64,000 nucleotides of DNA from FEN-1297 sp963834015 (GCA_963834015.1 CAWIAG010000003.1:682001-746000); one strand, 5' to 3'. Positions 1 through 10,635 are shown, counted from the stretch's first letter. The notes: generated by a model from the letters alone, not told the origin. Numbers and translations: made by a program.

Positions 1-1615
1 ATCTTCCCCTGACGAATGCCGCAATTTCATTTATACCCACAGCAATCCAAACCGAGAAAACAAAAAAAGCACCGGAATAAAAATAAAATCTTTCCCTTAC
101 CTGCGGCTGCCATTGGTTTTGGTAGAAGGCAATCATATACCCCATCAGAATAAATAGAATTAACCATACTGATGCCATCTTCCAGTTCTTTCTGAATAGG
201 AAATATAAGCCCATTAGACCTATTAAGAACGGAATACCGTACAGTTGTCCCCAATTAACCCCGGCATCTTGATGAGACGATTCCTTCCCAATAAAATTCC
301 AAAAAAGATATCTGTTGAACATATGATCAATTTGGTATCTTAATAAGAAATCAAGGTCGCTGTTGTAATTGGAATAATTTCTCTTATGTTCCGGGAGATT
401 TGACCATCTCCTGTCGAATATTGGGAAATCTCCATATTGCCCGCGGTCCAGGTAATACATCAATTTTTGAAAATTATCAGGATGGTTTTCATTCATTGGT
501 ATACTTTGGTTCGAACGGATAATTATTGTTGTATATGTAGTAAAACCCAATATCATAAATAATATTGCGGTAGCTGCTAAGTTTATTATTCCTTTTTTAT
601 TCTTTGCAGACCAATATATTACATAAGAAATCAGGCCGAGTATAAAAATTAATATTATTAAACCTGTTGTAATTTCGGAACCGCCGAGTGCAAGCAATAA
701 AGCAGGTATGCCTTTTAAGATACCGGGGTAAGTGAGAAATAATACAACAACTGCCACAGTCAACGGGAAGTAAAAAGAATTTCTTTGTAATATTTTTTTA
801 TAAAATGCCCCGATAAACAAAGCCGATGACCCTGCCATAAGCCAGATAAATTTTGAATCAAACATCTTAAATTGTTCAGTCGAAGACGACGAAGCGGAAG
901 TTTGCCCTGACCATAACCCGGCTGCTATAATTAAAAGTATTCCTATATGTACTAAAAATAAATAAGCAGTCTTTTTAAATACTTTATCATCAGTGATGTA
1001 TTTTTTCATTACTATAACAAATGCAAAGACAAATATTGACAAAACACTCATTAGGTGAACACCAAATGCAAGGCCTGTTAAATATGCAGTTAAAATGATA
1101 TACTTTTCATTCCCGTAATCATTTGAATGTTCATGCCATATCATCATTAACCATATTACTAATGCAAAAAGCAGAAGGCTTAATGAAAAATAATTTGCTT
1201 CAACGGCGTTAAACCAAAAAGTATCACAAAATGAAAGTGCAAGAGCTCCTATCGCTGCGGGAATGAATGTCAATAAGGCATCAATCCTGTTATGGTATTC
1301 TTTTCCACGATAGGTTTCTATAAGTTTAATTGCAATCAGGTAAAGGAGCAAAACAGATAAAGCCCCGGCAACAACTGATACCGTATTTATTCTTAACCCA
1401 ATATTTTGTGCAAATGGAACTATAGAAAAGAGCCTTCCTATAAGCAGCCATAATGGAGCTCCCGGAGGATGAGGTACCATTAAAGAATAAGATGCAGATA
1501 GAATTTCACCCGGGTCCCACAATGAAACTGACGGCTGCACAGTTAAGAATAAGGTTATAGCAGAGATCGAAAAGACAATACTTCCAATTAATCGTCGTAA
1601 ATAATTAGAATTCAT
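1..1615 (-). CDS. DUF2723 family multi-spanning membrane protein (3' end beyond window)
   Basis: My own reading of the minus strand from the ATG at 1615 stays open to base 1 (about 538 codons), so the gene is partial only because the window ends. The N-terminus carries the family hallmark: one hydrophobic segment, then WDPGEILSASYSLMVPHPPG and GAPLWLLIGRLF at about residues 30-65, followed by at least ten hydrophobic segments. DUF2723 proteins of Bacteroidota are related to protein O-mannosyltransferase-like (TMEM260) glycosyltransferases and probably act in the inner membrane on lipid-linked sugars. The substrate cannot be told from sequence. The upstream ribosome site is weak (GGGAATTTTT before ATG). 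No partner gene is adjacent; the next gene upstream is a decayed remnant. Confidence 0.85.
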   Translation of the reverse strand, partial: MNSNYLRRLIGSIVFSISAITLFLTVQPSVSLWDPGEILSASYSLMVPHPPGAPLWLLIGRLFSIVPFAQNIGLRINTVSVVAGALSVLLLYLIAIKLIETYRGKEYHNRIDALLTFIPAAIGALALSFCDTFWFNAVEANYFSLSLLLFALVIWLMMIWHEHSNDYGNEKYIILTAYLTGLAFGVHLMSVLSIFVFAFVIVMKKYITDDKVFKKTAYLFLVHIGILLIIAAGLWSGQTSASSSSTEQFKMFDSKFIWLMAGSSALFIGAFYKKILQRNSFYFPLTVAVVVLFLTYPGILKGIPALLLALGGSEITTGLIILIFILGLISYVIYWSAKNKKGIINLAATAILFMILGFTTYTTIIIRSNQSIPMNENHPDNFQKLMYYLDRGQYGDFPIFDRRWSNLPEHKRNYSNYNSDLDFLLRYQIDHMFNRYLFWNFIGKESSHQDAGVNWGQLYGIPFLIGLMGLYFLFRKNWKMASVWLILFILMGYMIAFYQNQWQPQVRERFYFYSGAFFVFSVWIAVGINEIAAFVRGR

Positions 1616-1833
1616 AAAAATTCCCAATTTATACTTAGATATTTAGTTTTAAATTATTAGATAAACTCTTTTCATTGCCGCTTAATTTTTAGTTGGTTTA
1701 TTTTTCCTCTTTTATTGTTCTGTTTTTTGTATAGACGCAGGGTAGATTAACGAAGTTCCAATGATTGCCAAAAGACAATCTAATTATGGGGAATAGGAAA
1801 TATTTGAAGGATATCGTATATGAGATAAAAATA

Positions 1834-2389
1834 TTAATAATGCAGATCAGGTTTACCGATTCCCAAAATCCCCCATAAAAAAACCGGGTAAAGCTGCGGA
1901 ATTTCGTAATTTGAAATATTGACTGCATTTCCCTCGATAGGCGCTATAGTATTGTGCCCTTCCCTCGTTCTAAAATTTATAGTAGGGACTCTTCGAAGCC
2001 AATCTTTGAACCTTCTCATCGCTTTTAAAATAACCCAATTATCGGGTTACAAAAGAAGAGATTCAAGATTAACTTTTAAAGTGCTTATCACATCATGGCA
2101 TTTTTACCATGATATGTTTCAAGGGCATCTGACGGATCAATAACTAGAAATCCATTTTTGTCAAAATTTTTACCGGTACGACGTTTTTCAATCATTTTGA
2201 AATACTCAAAGTGAAATATTATTACTTTTTTAAAAAAAGAAATGTAACCGGAAATATCGCCACCTGTGAATCTGAGCCATTCTTAAATCATAGGTGCAAA
2301 TTCAAGTTGCGATGTATAATACCTTGCATATAGATTTGAAAGTCCTACTTCTTTCAAAGGATCCCTGTCTCCGAAAGATTGTACGAAAC
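1834..2389 (-). pseudogene. Decayed remnant of a DUF5703-type glycosidase
   Basis: Reading the minus strand downstream of the rhamnosidase gives protein-like stretches in different frames separated by stops: DPLKEVGLSNLYARYY, then TSQLEFAP with EWLRFTGGDISGY after a stop, then NGFLVIDPSDALETYHG, and finally a 61-codon piece (1834-2019) with RRFKDWLRRVPTI and a near-terminal GIGKPDL. These resemble the (alpha/alpha)6-barrel part of DUF5703/GH95-like proteins, where LEFAYMI..YFRFTGKDI and PAQALETY motifs occur. At least two frameshifts and two in-frame stops are needed, so the gene is dead. The family match is from memory; the decay itself is directly visible. Confidence 0.5.
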
Positions 2390-5248
2390 TTATTCTTTTT
2401 TCTTTTCTTTAGAATCTATAGAAACAATATGATATGTTCCGGAGCCTAATTCAAAAATGGAATGGCCATCTTCTGATTTTATATATTTAACTTGCGGATT
2501 TTTAATTAACAGAATACCTTTCTCAAATATTTTTTTATTATCTATACCCGGAACGTATATTGTGGCAAGAGTATTTACAGGGATTTCAAAATCCCAAATA
2601 AAATCACTTCCTAAGTTTTTCCAATTGCTTTTAATCTTGCCGTAATAAGAATTAAAATCAGATTTTGCCCAGTTCAATTGATTAATCAAATATGGATGCA
2701 AATTAAAATGCTTGAAGCCTGCAAAATCGTAATCGGGAATTATGCCGCCAATCGCTTCATGATAGAATGCCGCAAAGCCTGACTGCATGGGATGATTAAA
2801 AGAGGCGCCTCTTTCAACATCATTATTATTATATTCTCTTGGTTCTTCAGGTAAAGTTGTTAATCCGCAGGATATTAAATATGCTAGACTTGGATAAGTT
2901 GGTTGTGTTAATAATTTGTATGCCATATCCTCATAACCTAATTTGCATAAAATTGTATAAATATATCTTGATCCGTGGATCCCGGTTGACATATGCCCGT
3001 CATGCAAAGAATTAATATCATATATAAGGCCTTTAGTAAATTCATCCAATCGATCATTAGGTACCATTCCAAAACTGAATGCCAGTGCATCTGCAGTTTG
3101 ACTGCCATAAGACCAATGAGATGTACCTAATATTTGATGAAAGTAAGCTTTATTAAAATTATATTTTACCGAATCCTTTTTCTGAGTACACCATTTGGAA
3201 TATGAAGGATCTTCAAGTTTTTCAGACATAATGCTGAGGATGTCCAACATTCTATAATACAATGCCGTTGAGGAAAGTTCGGGCGGACATTCCATTTTTT
3301 CATTACCTCCGGGTGGACACCAGTCGCCGTATCCGTTTTGAATAATTCCCTTTTCTGATTCATATTTTGCAGTATACCTGATAAAATCTTTCATATGTGA
3401 ATACATATCCTGGAAAGGCCGGATATCTCCATCATATAAATAAATATAATATGGAAGCAGTACTACTGCTGCACCCCAATCTACTCTTGCTTCCCCGCAT
3501 ATACGTTTCCCGGGGGCAATATTTCCCGGGATACCGGGCGTTGCCGGTTCATTCTTATATGTTTCCCCTCCCTTTCCTAATTGACTCTTGATATCCTGCA
3601 AATACTTAAAGTAAAAATTATACATATCAAAATTATATAAATCAGTTACTGCAGTTGTATGTGCATCACCCAGCCACCCGCATTTTTCACGATTTGGACA
3701 ATCTTCCGAAACACTGTGCAAATTATCGACAATAGTCCAGAGTGAAACGTTATAGATTTTATTTAATATGGAATCCGAAGATGAAAAATGGCCTATTCTG
3801 TTAACGTTTGTATGTGCAACGATACCTTGAATAGTTTCTTCTGAGGGTTTATGTGAAACTCCGGACAATTCAATATATCTAAATCCAGCAAATGTAAATC
3901 TGGGCTCCCAATCTTCCCAATTTTTACTTTTACATATATAAATGTTAGTCGGGATACTACCTGTTGCAAATTGCCCAAGAGAGGAAAAATCTAACTCTTT
4001 TCCATCGGATTTTAAATTTTCCGCAAATCGCATTGTTATTTGCCGGCCTGGTTTTTCCTTAACTCGAATTTTAACCCAACCCGCAATGTTCTGGCCTAAA
4101 TCTACTATCCATTTCCCAGCTTCAGTTTCAAATAATTTAACAGGTTTAATTGTTTCAATTCTTTCTATTGCGGGAATTAATTGAGAGCGGAGGCTATCAT
4201 TAGGAGCATCGACAATCTGAGCATTCTGCCAGAAAGAATCATCAAAACCTGTTTTACACCAACCTTCTTGTTCTTTTTCAGCATTATAACTCTCTCCGGC
4301 ATATACGTTATCGTACATAATTGGTCCTGAAGAAACTTTCCAACTAGAATTAGATACGACGGAATCTTCGGTACCATCTTCATATTTAATCAAGACCTTA
4401 CATCTTACACGGGGTTTGCCATATTCAAGCCAATCAACAAAAGCTATATTCTGGCCATAGAAACCATTCCCCAGCATTATTCCTATAGCATTTTTACCAC
4501 TCACTAGGTTTTTACTTATATCATAAGTAGAATAAAGCGAAAAGACATCATAATCAGTTTGCCCCGGATCAAGCATATGATCACCGATTTTCTTACCATT
4601 TAAATAGAGCTCGGCATAACCCAATCCGGCAATGAAGACCGTTGCATTTTTTATCTTTTTAAACATTACAAATTCCGTTCTCAGTAGAGGCGAAACATGA
4701 GGTGTTTTAAGAACAGGTTCTTTCATGTCAGAAGTCTGAAATGAGCGTGAGTGCAATGGAGAATTAATCTCGTCTTTTTCTATACCTATCCACTGTGATC
4801 CTGCCCAATCATTTTTACTCAAAAGTGACATTCTCCATTCCGAAATCGCTGACCAATTTGAAACTTTTTTATCCTGATCAAATGTTTGAACTTTCCAATA
4901 ACAAGTCTGCCTAGAGATTAATATTTTTCCATTGTAAATAACATGAGTAGAATTTGAAGATGGAATAATACCACTATCCCATAAATCACCAATATTTTTT
5001 TGAAGAAGCTCTTTGCAGGTGGCTACCAGAACTCTGTAAGCAGATTGGCTTAAATTTCTTAAATCGGGGCTTTTTTCTTTCAATTGCCAGCTTAAGTTTG
5101 GATATGGTAAATCTATGTTAATTGGATCGGTTAGATATTCACATTTTAAGTTAATGGGATAAATCACCCCTTCATTCTTATTTTTACAATGAACAAACAA
5201 AGCTGCAGTAAACATAATTATGATGAATAAATAAATATTTTTTCCCAT
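2390..5248 (-). CDS. Alpha-L-rhamnosidase, GH78 family, lipoprotein
   Basis: A 952-residue enzyme expected to release terminal alpha-L-rhamnose from plant or microbial glycans. The N-terminus is a lipoprotein signal (hydrophobic core, then LFVHC with the Cys near residue 21), so it should be anchored in the envelope. An N-terminal Bac_rhamnosid_N-like beta domain (about residues 170-360) carries GYAELYLNGKKIGDHMLDPG. The (alpha/alpha)6 catalytic domain carries DCPNREKCGWLGDAHTTA near residue 515, which holds the conserved acidic residues of GH78. A C-terminal beta-sandwich closes the protein. Length is typical of the family. A short gap separates it from the decayed glycosidase downstream, suggesting a former glycan-degradation locus. 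Confidence 0.92.
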   Translation of the reverse strand: MGKNIYLFIIIMFTAALFVHCKNKNEGVIYPINLKCEYLTDPINIDLPYPNLSWQLKEKSPDLRNLSQSAYRVLVATCKELLQKNIGDLWDSGIIPSSNSTHVIYNGKILISRQTCYWKVQTFDQDKKVSNWSAISEWRMSLLSKNDWAGSQWIGIEKDEINSPLHSRSFQTSDMKEPVLKTPHVSPLLRTEFVMFKKIKNATVFIAGLGYAELYLNGKKIGDHMLDPGQTDYDVFSLYSTYDISKNLVSGKNAIGIMLGNGFYGQNIAFVDWLEYGKPRVRCKVLIKYEDGTEDSVVSNSSWKVSSGPIMYDNVYAGESYNAEKEQEGWCKTGFDDSFWQNAQIVDAPNDSLRSQLIPAIERIETIKPVKLFETEAGKWIVDLGQNIAGWVKIRVKEKPGRQITMRFAENLKSDGKELDFSSLGQFATGSIPTNIYICKSKNWEDWEPRFTFAGFRYIELSGVSHKPSEETIQGIVAHTNVNRIGHFSSSDSILNKIYNVSLWTIVDNLHSVSEDCPNREKCGWLGDAHTTAVTDLYNFDMYNFYFKYLQDIKSQLGKGGETYKNEPATPGIPGNIAPGKRICGEARVDWGAAVVLLPYYIYLYDGDIRPFQDMYSHMKDFIRYTAKYESEKGIIQNGYGDWCPPGGNEKMECPPELSSTALYYRMLDILSIMSEKLEDPSYSKWCTQKKDSVKYNFNKAYFHQILGTSHWSYGSQTADALAFSFGMVPNDRLDEFTKGLIYDINSLHDGHMSTGIHGSRYIYTILCKLGYEDMAYKLLTQPTYPSLAYLISCGLTTLPEEPREYNNNDVERGASFNHPMQSGFAAFYHEAIGGIIPDYDFAGFKHFNLHPYLINQLNWAKSDFNSYYGKIKSNWKNLGSDFIWDFEIPVNTLATIYVPGIDNKKIFEKGILLIKNPQVKYIKSEDGHSIFELGSGTYHIVSIDSKEKKKE

Positions 5249-5575
5249 TTTAATTGCCTGATATATTAATGTAGTAAAATTGTATTTAAAACTATTCTAA
5301 TAAATATTTATGAACGTTTATTATTTTGAAAAAATCCTTAAAACATATGTCCTTAAACGATTTCGTAAATGATTGCCCGAAATATATTACCAACCTACAA
5401 TCATTGTCAAGAAAATGTTTTAGATTATGTTTAAAATAAATTATGTTCATTAATGCTTATCTAATTGGGATGAATTTAACTGTTCGAAGCTATTTTAGAG
5501 AATTGGCGGTTATGCTATACAAGCTTAGATATTTAAATTATATAGCCGGGAGGCGAACCGATCAAATACAGAATA
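5249..5575. other. Intergenic region, 327 bp
   Basis: AT-rich spacer upstream of the rhamnosidase and downstream of the GH125 gene. I see no convincing coding frame, terminator or repeat. It must hold the rhamnosidase promoter, which I could not pick out. Confidence 0.5.
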
Positions 5576-7007
5576 TTATGAGTTTAATAAATATGGTTTT
5601 GTATGATAAACTTTCAGGATTAATTCTCCGAATAATGTATTAGCCCACGCAAACCAGCTCCTTGAAAATTCTGAAGGATTGTTCTTATTGAACGATTCAT
5701 GAATAAATCCTGTTTTGTCATGAGTATGCATTAAAGTAAATATACATGCTTTAATTTCTGCAGCATCCTCACTTGTAAGTGCCCGGATTATAATACTCAT
5801 GGGCCAAATCATATCCATTCCAACGTGAGGTCCGCCAATTCCTTCAGCGTATTTACCGGAAAAGAAATATGGATTACTAAAACTAAGAACAAATTTTCTT
5901 GTATTTAGATATAAAGCATCATCAGGTTTACAGCAGTTAAGATAAGGCAGTGCAAGCAGACTGGGCACATTAGCATCATCCATAAAAAGCTGATTGCCAT
6001 ACCCATCTACTTCATAAGCATATACTTTACCAAATTGTTTGTGTTCTTTTATGGCAAAAACCTGTAAAGCTTTATAAACTTCTTCAGCAAGATTTGTTAG
6101 TTTTAAAGCAAATTCTTTATCACCAATTACTTTAGTAAATATTTCTGCGGCCTGTTTTAATGTGACAACCGCAAATAAGTTGGAAGGAATTAGAAACGGG
6201 AATATTGTTGCATCATCGGACGGTCTGAATATTGAACATATTTAATCCTACGGGATTAACGGGATTACCAAATCCATTATTGGCAACTGTATCGGTTTGC
6301 GTTTTTGTAAGTCTCTGGAAATGATAAGAACCTTTTCCTTTTTTTCTCTGTTGTTCTGTAAATGTGATGTAAATTTTTTTCACTGCATTCTGCCAATTAC
6401 TGTCGAAGCAAAATGTGTCGCCGGTTTCTTTCCAGTAACCGTAAGCAAGCCTTATTGGATAACAAAGAGAATCTACCTCCCATTTTCTTTCGTGGAGTTC
6501 AGGTTTCATTTCGGTAAAATCGGTTTTCCATTCACTCCCAAAGGGACCTTCATTGAATGAATTTGCATATGGATCAATAAGAATACATTTTACCTGCCGA
6601 TTTATAACACCTGCAATTAGTTTCTTTAATTCGTCATCTTTATTACAAAAAGGTAAATACGGCCAAACCTGTGCGGATGAATCCCTTAGCCACATTGCAT
6701 TTATATCGCCTGTTATAACAAATGTATCAGGTTTACCATCTATTATTTTAAAATTTACAGTCGTATCCAGTGTATTAGGAAAGCAGTTTTCAAACATCCA
6801 GATAAGTTCATTATTTTTAACATTAGTTTTAACTTCATCGATAATATTTTCGATACTTTTACTTACAAATTTTCGTTCCTTCAAAGGCGGCCGATTGGTT
6901 GTAAAAACTTCAGCATATTTATCTTTCATAAAACCGGCATTTGCACCTGCGGTTAATCCGGCTAATACCAATCCTGATGTTTTTAGAAAATCTCTTCTGG
7001 ATGTCAT
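5576..7007 (-). CDS. GH125 exo-alpha-1,6-mannosidase, Tat signal, one frameshift
   Basis: Two consecutive frames form one GH125 glycosidase of about 476 residues. The N-terminal part (6213-7007) has a Tat signal (SRRDFLK, then a hydrophobic stretch) and GDINAMWLRDSSAQVWPY, the family signature. The C-terminal part continues with RPSDDATIFPFLIPSN, MDDANVPSLLALPYL and GPHVGMDMIWPMSIII. Removing one base from the T run at 6241-6243 (A run on the coding strand) joins them perfectly as GNPVNPVGLICSIFRPSDDA; no other stop intervenes. GH125 enzymes remove alpha-1,6-mannose from glycans. The start overlaps the manA stop by 4 nt, so it is the last gene of the mannose operon. The shift is either a real inactivating mutation or an uncorrected homopolymer indel. 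Confidence 0.85.
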
Positions 7008-8260
7008 TTAGCTTTTCTTATATAGGGAATTTTGACTAAAAAGTATTTAGTCGGTTTATCAAAATATAGTTTGTATTCATGTAAGAAAGCCGGGATTAAA
7101 AAAGATTCGCCTTTTGAAAATTTTTCAGTATGATGCTCTTCATTTTCTATCCATTGGAAATATAAAGAACCTTCCATTATTAAAATAACTAATGGCTTAT
7201 TAATGTTTGAAAATTCTCTGCTATACCCGGTCTCTTTCTGATATGCCGTAACTTCAAACTCTTCTGCTTTTGTAATATAATTGATACCGTCAGATTTTTG
7301 TTCTTTGTTTATAATTTCAAATTCCGAATAATTATAATCTAATATTTCAAGAAGTGTATTAACGTCTTTGAACTTATCGGTTAATCCAGCTCTTACAACG
7401 TTATCTGAATTAGCCATACATTCAATAATGTTTCCCTCTATGTAAGCATGAGGAATTCCGGCACCAGTGAATATTGCTTGTCCGGGTTTTAATTGAACTA
7501 TATTAAAGAAGAAAAATGAAAGCAGGCCTATATCGATTCCGTATAATTTATGCTGTTTTAAAAATTGCTCTTCTTCGGGAGTTAAATTATTTTTAGCTGT
7601 TAATTTGTTCACTAGACTGTCAATTACCCCAGACAACTTCTTTAGATCCGATGCACTTTGCATTATCTTACTATAAAGCATAGTCAAATTAATACTTAAT
7701 TCAGACTTATCTTCTAATTCAAAAAGATTCTTTATAAATGCTTCAGATGCAAATTCCTGGAGTTCAGAGTATTTTTTAAGATTTTTTATAATCTCTTCAA
7801 CCGGTCTGAAGCCTGCAATAGCCGTAAGTGAGTCTATAGCAATTGCAATTTCAGGCTTATGGTTATCATCCGGATAATTAGCCGGATCGGCAGCATGAAG
7901 TTTTACCGCCTGCTCTTTATCAGGGTGCGTTTGAATTGATAATGCCCTGGCGGCAGATAGAACTTTAAGTAAGAATGGTAACTTCTTATTGAACTTTCCC
8001 GAAACATATTCACCCAGAATTTCAACCGGGAATTGTTCAATTAATTTATTAAGCGGATACAATTCACCATCAAGTTCAACTTCGGAAGGGGCCTTTGGAT
8101 GTGCACCTATCCAGAGTTCAGCATACGGTAAATCAGTTGCAGCAGGAATTCCCAAAAGATCAGGAATAAAAGCATTTTCATTTTTTGTGCCCCATTTATA
8201 ATTCTGTATTTTATTATAAAGCTTATATGGCTTAGCGTAAACTCTTTCCAATTTTAACAC
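7004..8260 (-). CDS. manA: Mannose-6-phosphate isomerase, class I
   Basis: Interconverts mannose 6-phosphate and fructose 6-phosphate in the cytoplasm. At 418 residues it is the usual type I length. The zinc ligands are visible in order: QTHPDK (Gln and His), HKPEIAIAI (Glu) and the long signature GIPHAYIEGNIIECMANSDN followed by VVRAGLTDK. It lies between the ROK kinase (55 nt upstream) and GH125 (4-nt overlap), which fits a pathway in which mannose released by GH125 is imported, phosphorylated and isomerised into glycolysis. Nothing is missing. Confidence 0.95.
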   Translation of the reverse strand: MLKLERVYAKPYKLYNKIQNYKWGTKNENAFIPDLLGIPAATDLPYAELWIGAHPKAPSEVELDGELYPLNKLIEQFPVEILGEYVSGKFNKKLPFLLKVLSAARALSIQTHPDKEQAVKLHAADPANYPDDNHKPEIAIAIDSLTAIAGFRPVEEIIKNLKKYSELQEFASEAFIKNLFELEDKSELSINLTMLYSKIMQSASDLKKLSGVIDSLVNKLTAKNNLTPEEEQFLKQHKLYGIDIGLLSFFFFNIVQLKPGQAIFTGAGIPHAYIEGNIIECMANSDNVVRAGLTDKFKDVNTLLEILDYNYSEFEIINKEQKSDGINYITKAEEFEVTAYQKETGYSREFSNINKPLVILIMEGSLYFQWIENEEHHTEKFSKGESFLIPAFLHEYKLYFDKPTKYFLVKIPYIRKAK

Positions 8261-8315
8261 CTCTAATTTTTAAATTAACCAAAAATAAGAAGAAAATTAC
8301 TGGTATTAATAATTA

Positions 8316-9425
8316 TTATAGCCCCTGATCCAATTTATTTAGAGCAAAAGCATAAGCGCCTATTGCAATTGCTTTACTCGTACCAATTTTGGATATGCCA
8401 ACGCCAATTTTACGGCTGGGATCATACATAATTTTTTCATCTGTACCATATACACTTATCTCCTTTGCATTACTTTTAACAAAATTCCGTAATCCGTTTT
8501 CATCCTCCAGGTTATATACATCAGCAACAAGCCTTTTAAACTCAGTTCCGTCGGATTTAATAAAATAACCATTCATTTCATCAATTAAATATTTTAAGAA
8601 TAAGGAGTGTGCGCCTGACAATCCCCCACCTATGACCACAAGTCCATCTAATAAAGTAATGGCGTTTGATATTGCGTCTCCGGCTGCTTCGGCTAAATGC
8701 TTATATGCATCTAATGCAGCTTCCATATTACCCCCGGCATTACCGGAAGCGATCTCAAATATTTCTTTAGGAGAAGGAACTAATTCTTTCTTTATCCCTG
8801 CTTTTTCGGCATATACTCTTTGAATACATCTTATACTAACCGATTCTTCAATATTTACAGTTGGTATTAGTTTGTTTCTTAAAAGCCATATCTCGCCGGC
8901 AATGGAATTATCACCCAAGAATAATTCGCCGTTAGACACTATACCGCAGCCAAAGCCCGTACCCAAAGTTAAGCCTACAAGATTTTTATAACGTTTTGGA
9001 TTTCCTGCCGTTTCCAGAATGCTATTAATTGAGGGTAAAAAACCCGCAATTGCTTCACCGTAAGCATATAGATCTCCGTCATTATTTATAAAAACCGGCA
9101 GGTTGAATTTTTTATGCAACATTGGGCCTAAAGCAACTCCGCCTCTAAATGCCGGCAAGTTCGGGAGATCTCCGATAATGCCATTCGGATAGTCTGCCGG
9201 TCCCGGGAATGCAAAACTGATTGCATCAGGTTCCTGCGGCAATATTTTCTTTACTCTCTTAAATCCTTCAATTAAATTTGATAAGCATAAATCCAGATTA
9301 TGAGCATCCGAATCAAGCCTTATTTCATCAACAACAGGATTACCACCCTGAATTGCCGAGAACACGAAATTAGTTCCTCCCGCGTCAAGGGTCATTACTA
9401 TTCTTTTATCATTATCGTATTTCAT
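8316..9425 (-). CDS. ROK-family sugar kinase, atypical (no CxCG zinc motif)
   Basis: A 369-residue cytoplasmic protein with the ROK/actin-fold ATP site (LDAGGTNFVFSAIQGG at the N-terminus), the phosphate 2 motif GLTLGTGFGCGIVSNGELF, and VVIGGGLSGAHSLF as the adenosine motif. It probably phosphorylates the mannose brought in by the neighbouring transporter, feeding manA. Two features differ from classical ROK kinases: the ExGH sugar-binding motif reads AGEIWLL, with Trp for His, and the CxCGxxGCxE zinc site is absent. The protein is about 60 residues longer than most. It starts 17 nt after the MFS gene ends, so the genes are probably co-transcribed. The sugar specificity is inferred from context only. 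Confidence 0.85.
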   Translation of the reverse strand: MKYDNDKRIVMTLDAGGTNFVFSAIQGGNPVVDEIRLDSDAHNLDLCLSNLIEGFKRVKKILPQEPDAISFAFPGPADYPNGIIGDLPNLPAFRGGVALGPMLHKKFNLPVFINNDGDLYAYGEAIAGFLPSINSILETAGNPKRYKNLVGLTLGTGFGCGIVSNGELFLGDNSIAGEIWLLRNKLIPTVNIEESVSIRCIQRVYAEKAGIKKELVPSPKEIFEIASGNAGGNMEAALDAYKHLAEAAGDAISNAITLLDGLVVIGGGLSGAHSLFLKYLIDEMNGYFIKSDGTEFKRLVADVYNLEDENGLRNFVKSNAKEISVYGTDEKIMYDPSRKIGVGISKIGTSKAIAIGAYAFALNKLDQGL

Positions 9426-9442
9426 TTGATTACTTCCATAAA

Positions 9443-10635
9443 TTATACAATTGGTAATGTTTTTTTGTTTGATACATAAGCGCTAAATGCTATATAGACA
9501 AGACAAAATAGCGGTACTATAAAAATTGTTAAAATATTAGAATAGTCCGCAACTTTTCCCATGATTAGCGGAACTATTGCACCTCCGGCAATTGCAGTTA
9601 CCATCAAACCGGATAATTCATTTGAACGTTCAGGCATACGGTCAATAGTTATAGAAAATACCAAAGGGAAGATATTTGCAAAACCTAGACCTACAATAAT
9701 AACCCCTGTAAATGCTATAATTTCGAGAGGAATAAACATAAATAATACACCTATTATAGAAACAATTACCGTAGCTATGAAAAATTTATTGGCAGGTATA
9801 TGACTCAGAACTATTGAACCCCCGAACCTTCCTAATAAAATTGGAAGAAAAAATAATGCCCAGCTAATCCATAAACCAAATCCCTTTAATCCGAAATTTA
9901 CTTTTAATAAAATGGGAACACCTGAACTCATAGATATTTCAGATCCAACATAAAGGAATATTGCCATAACCATAATAAGTACATAATTATTACTTAAGAG
10001 AGATAGACATGATTTTATTGTTGCCGGTTTAGATTCAGCGCTTTTATGTTGGGAAAATTTGAGTGAACTGACTAAAAATAAAGTTATTATAACTGAAATT
10101 GCATAGACCGGGAACAGAATACTCCAGTCTCCGCCAAAAGCCATCGCGACAAAAGGAGGAAGTAAAAATCCCAAAGATGAGCCTATCGATTTAACAAACT
10201 GGTCCAAAGATAAATTTTTAGAATATTTACCTTCCGGTGAAACGTCCCTCATTACCGGGTTACCAACAACCTGCAATATAGTGGCGCCTGCACATAAAAG
10301 AAGAATCGAGATAAGCAGTATGTAAAAACTAAAATACTCCCCGGGATTAAAAATAACGGTTTTACCATACATCCCGTTCAGCATTGGAATAACCAAACCA
10401 ATTAAGGCGATCAAAAGTCCGAGAATCATAACCTTTTTTTTACCCTTTTTGTCCTGGTATAAACCCATGGGCACAGATAATATACCAAACATTATAAAGC
10501 CGACAAAAGGGATGAGCTGCGCCATTGTATATGAAATTTGGAAAGTATCTTTAGCAGCCCAACAAGCGGCCCAACTACATCGCCAAAACCCATTGCAAAA
10601 AATACCATGAATACAGGAAATGTTTTTAGTTTCAT
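9443..10635 (-). CDS. Sugar MFS transporter (FucP-like), one frameshift near the N-terminus
   Basis: An inner-membrane proton-linked sugar importer, about 397 residues when repaired. The long frame (9443-10525) begins inside helix 2 (MAQLIPFVGFIMFGILSVPMG, then QDKKGKKKVMILG). A second frame upstream encodes the true N-terminus MKLKTFPVFMVFFAMGFGDV followed by VGPLVGL. Adding one base between 10555 and 10556 joins them as VGLAKDTFQISYTMAQ, the expected first-loop sequence. The ATG at 10635 has a very strong Shine-Dalgarno sequence (GGAGGAATT), which decides the start. First gene of the mannose operon; specificity for mannose or a mannoside is inferred from the isomerase and mannosidase downstream. 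Confidence 0.82.

Noticed and set aside
1698..2143. Short overlapping frames on both strands after the DUF2723 gene
   Set aside because: They are pieces of, or antisense to, the decayed glycosidase and are not genes, apart from the remnant already listed.
6297..7011. Plus-strand frames of 87 and 152 codons across the GH125 gene
   Set aside because: Antisense shadows of a strongly conserved enzyme; no ribosome sites or recognisable domains.
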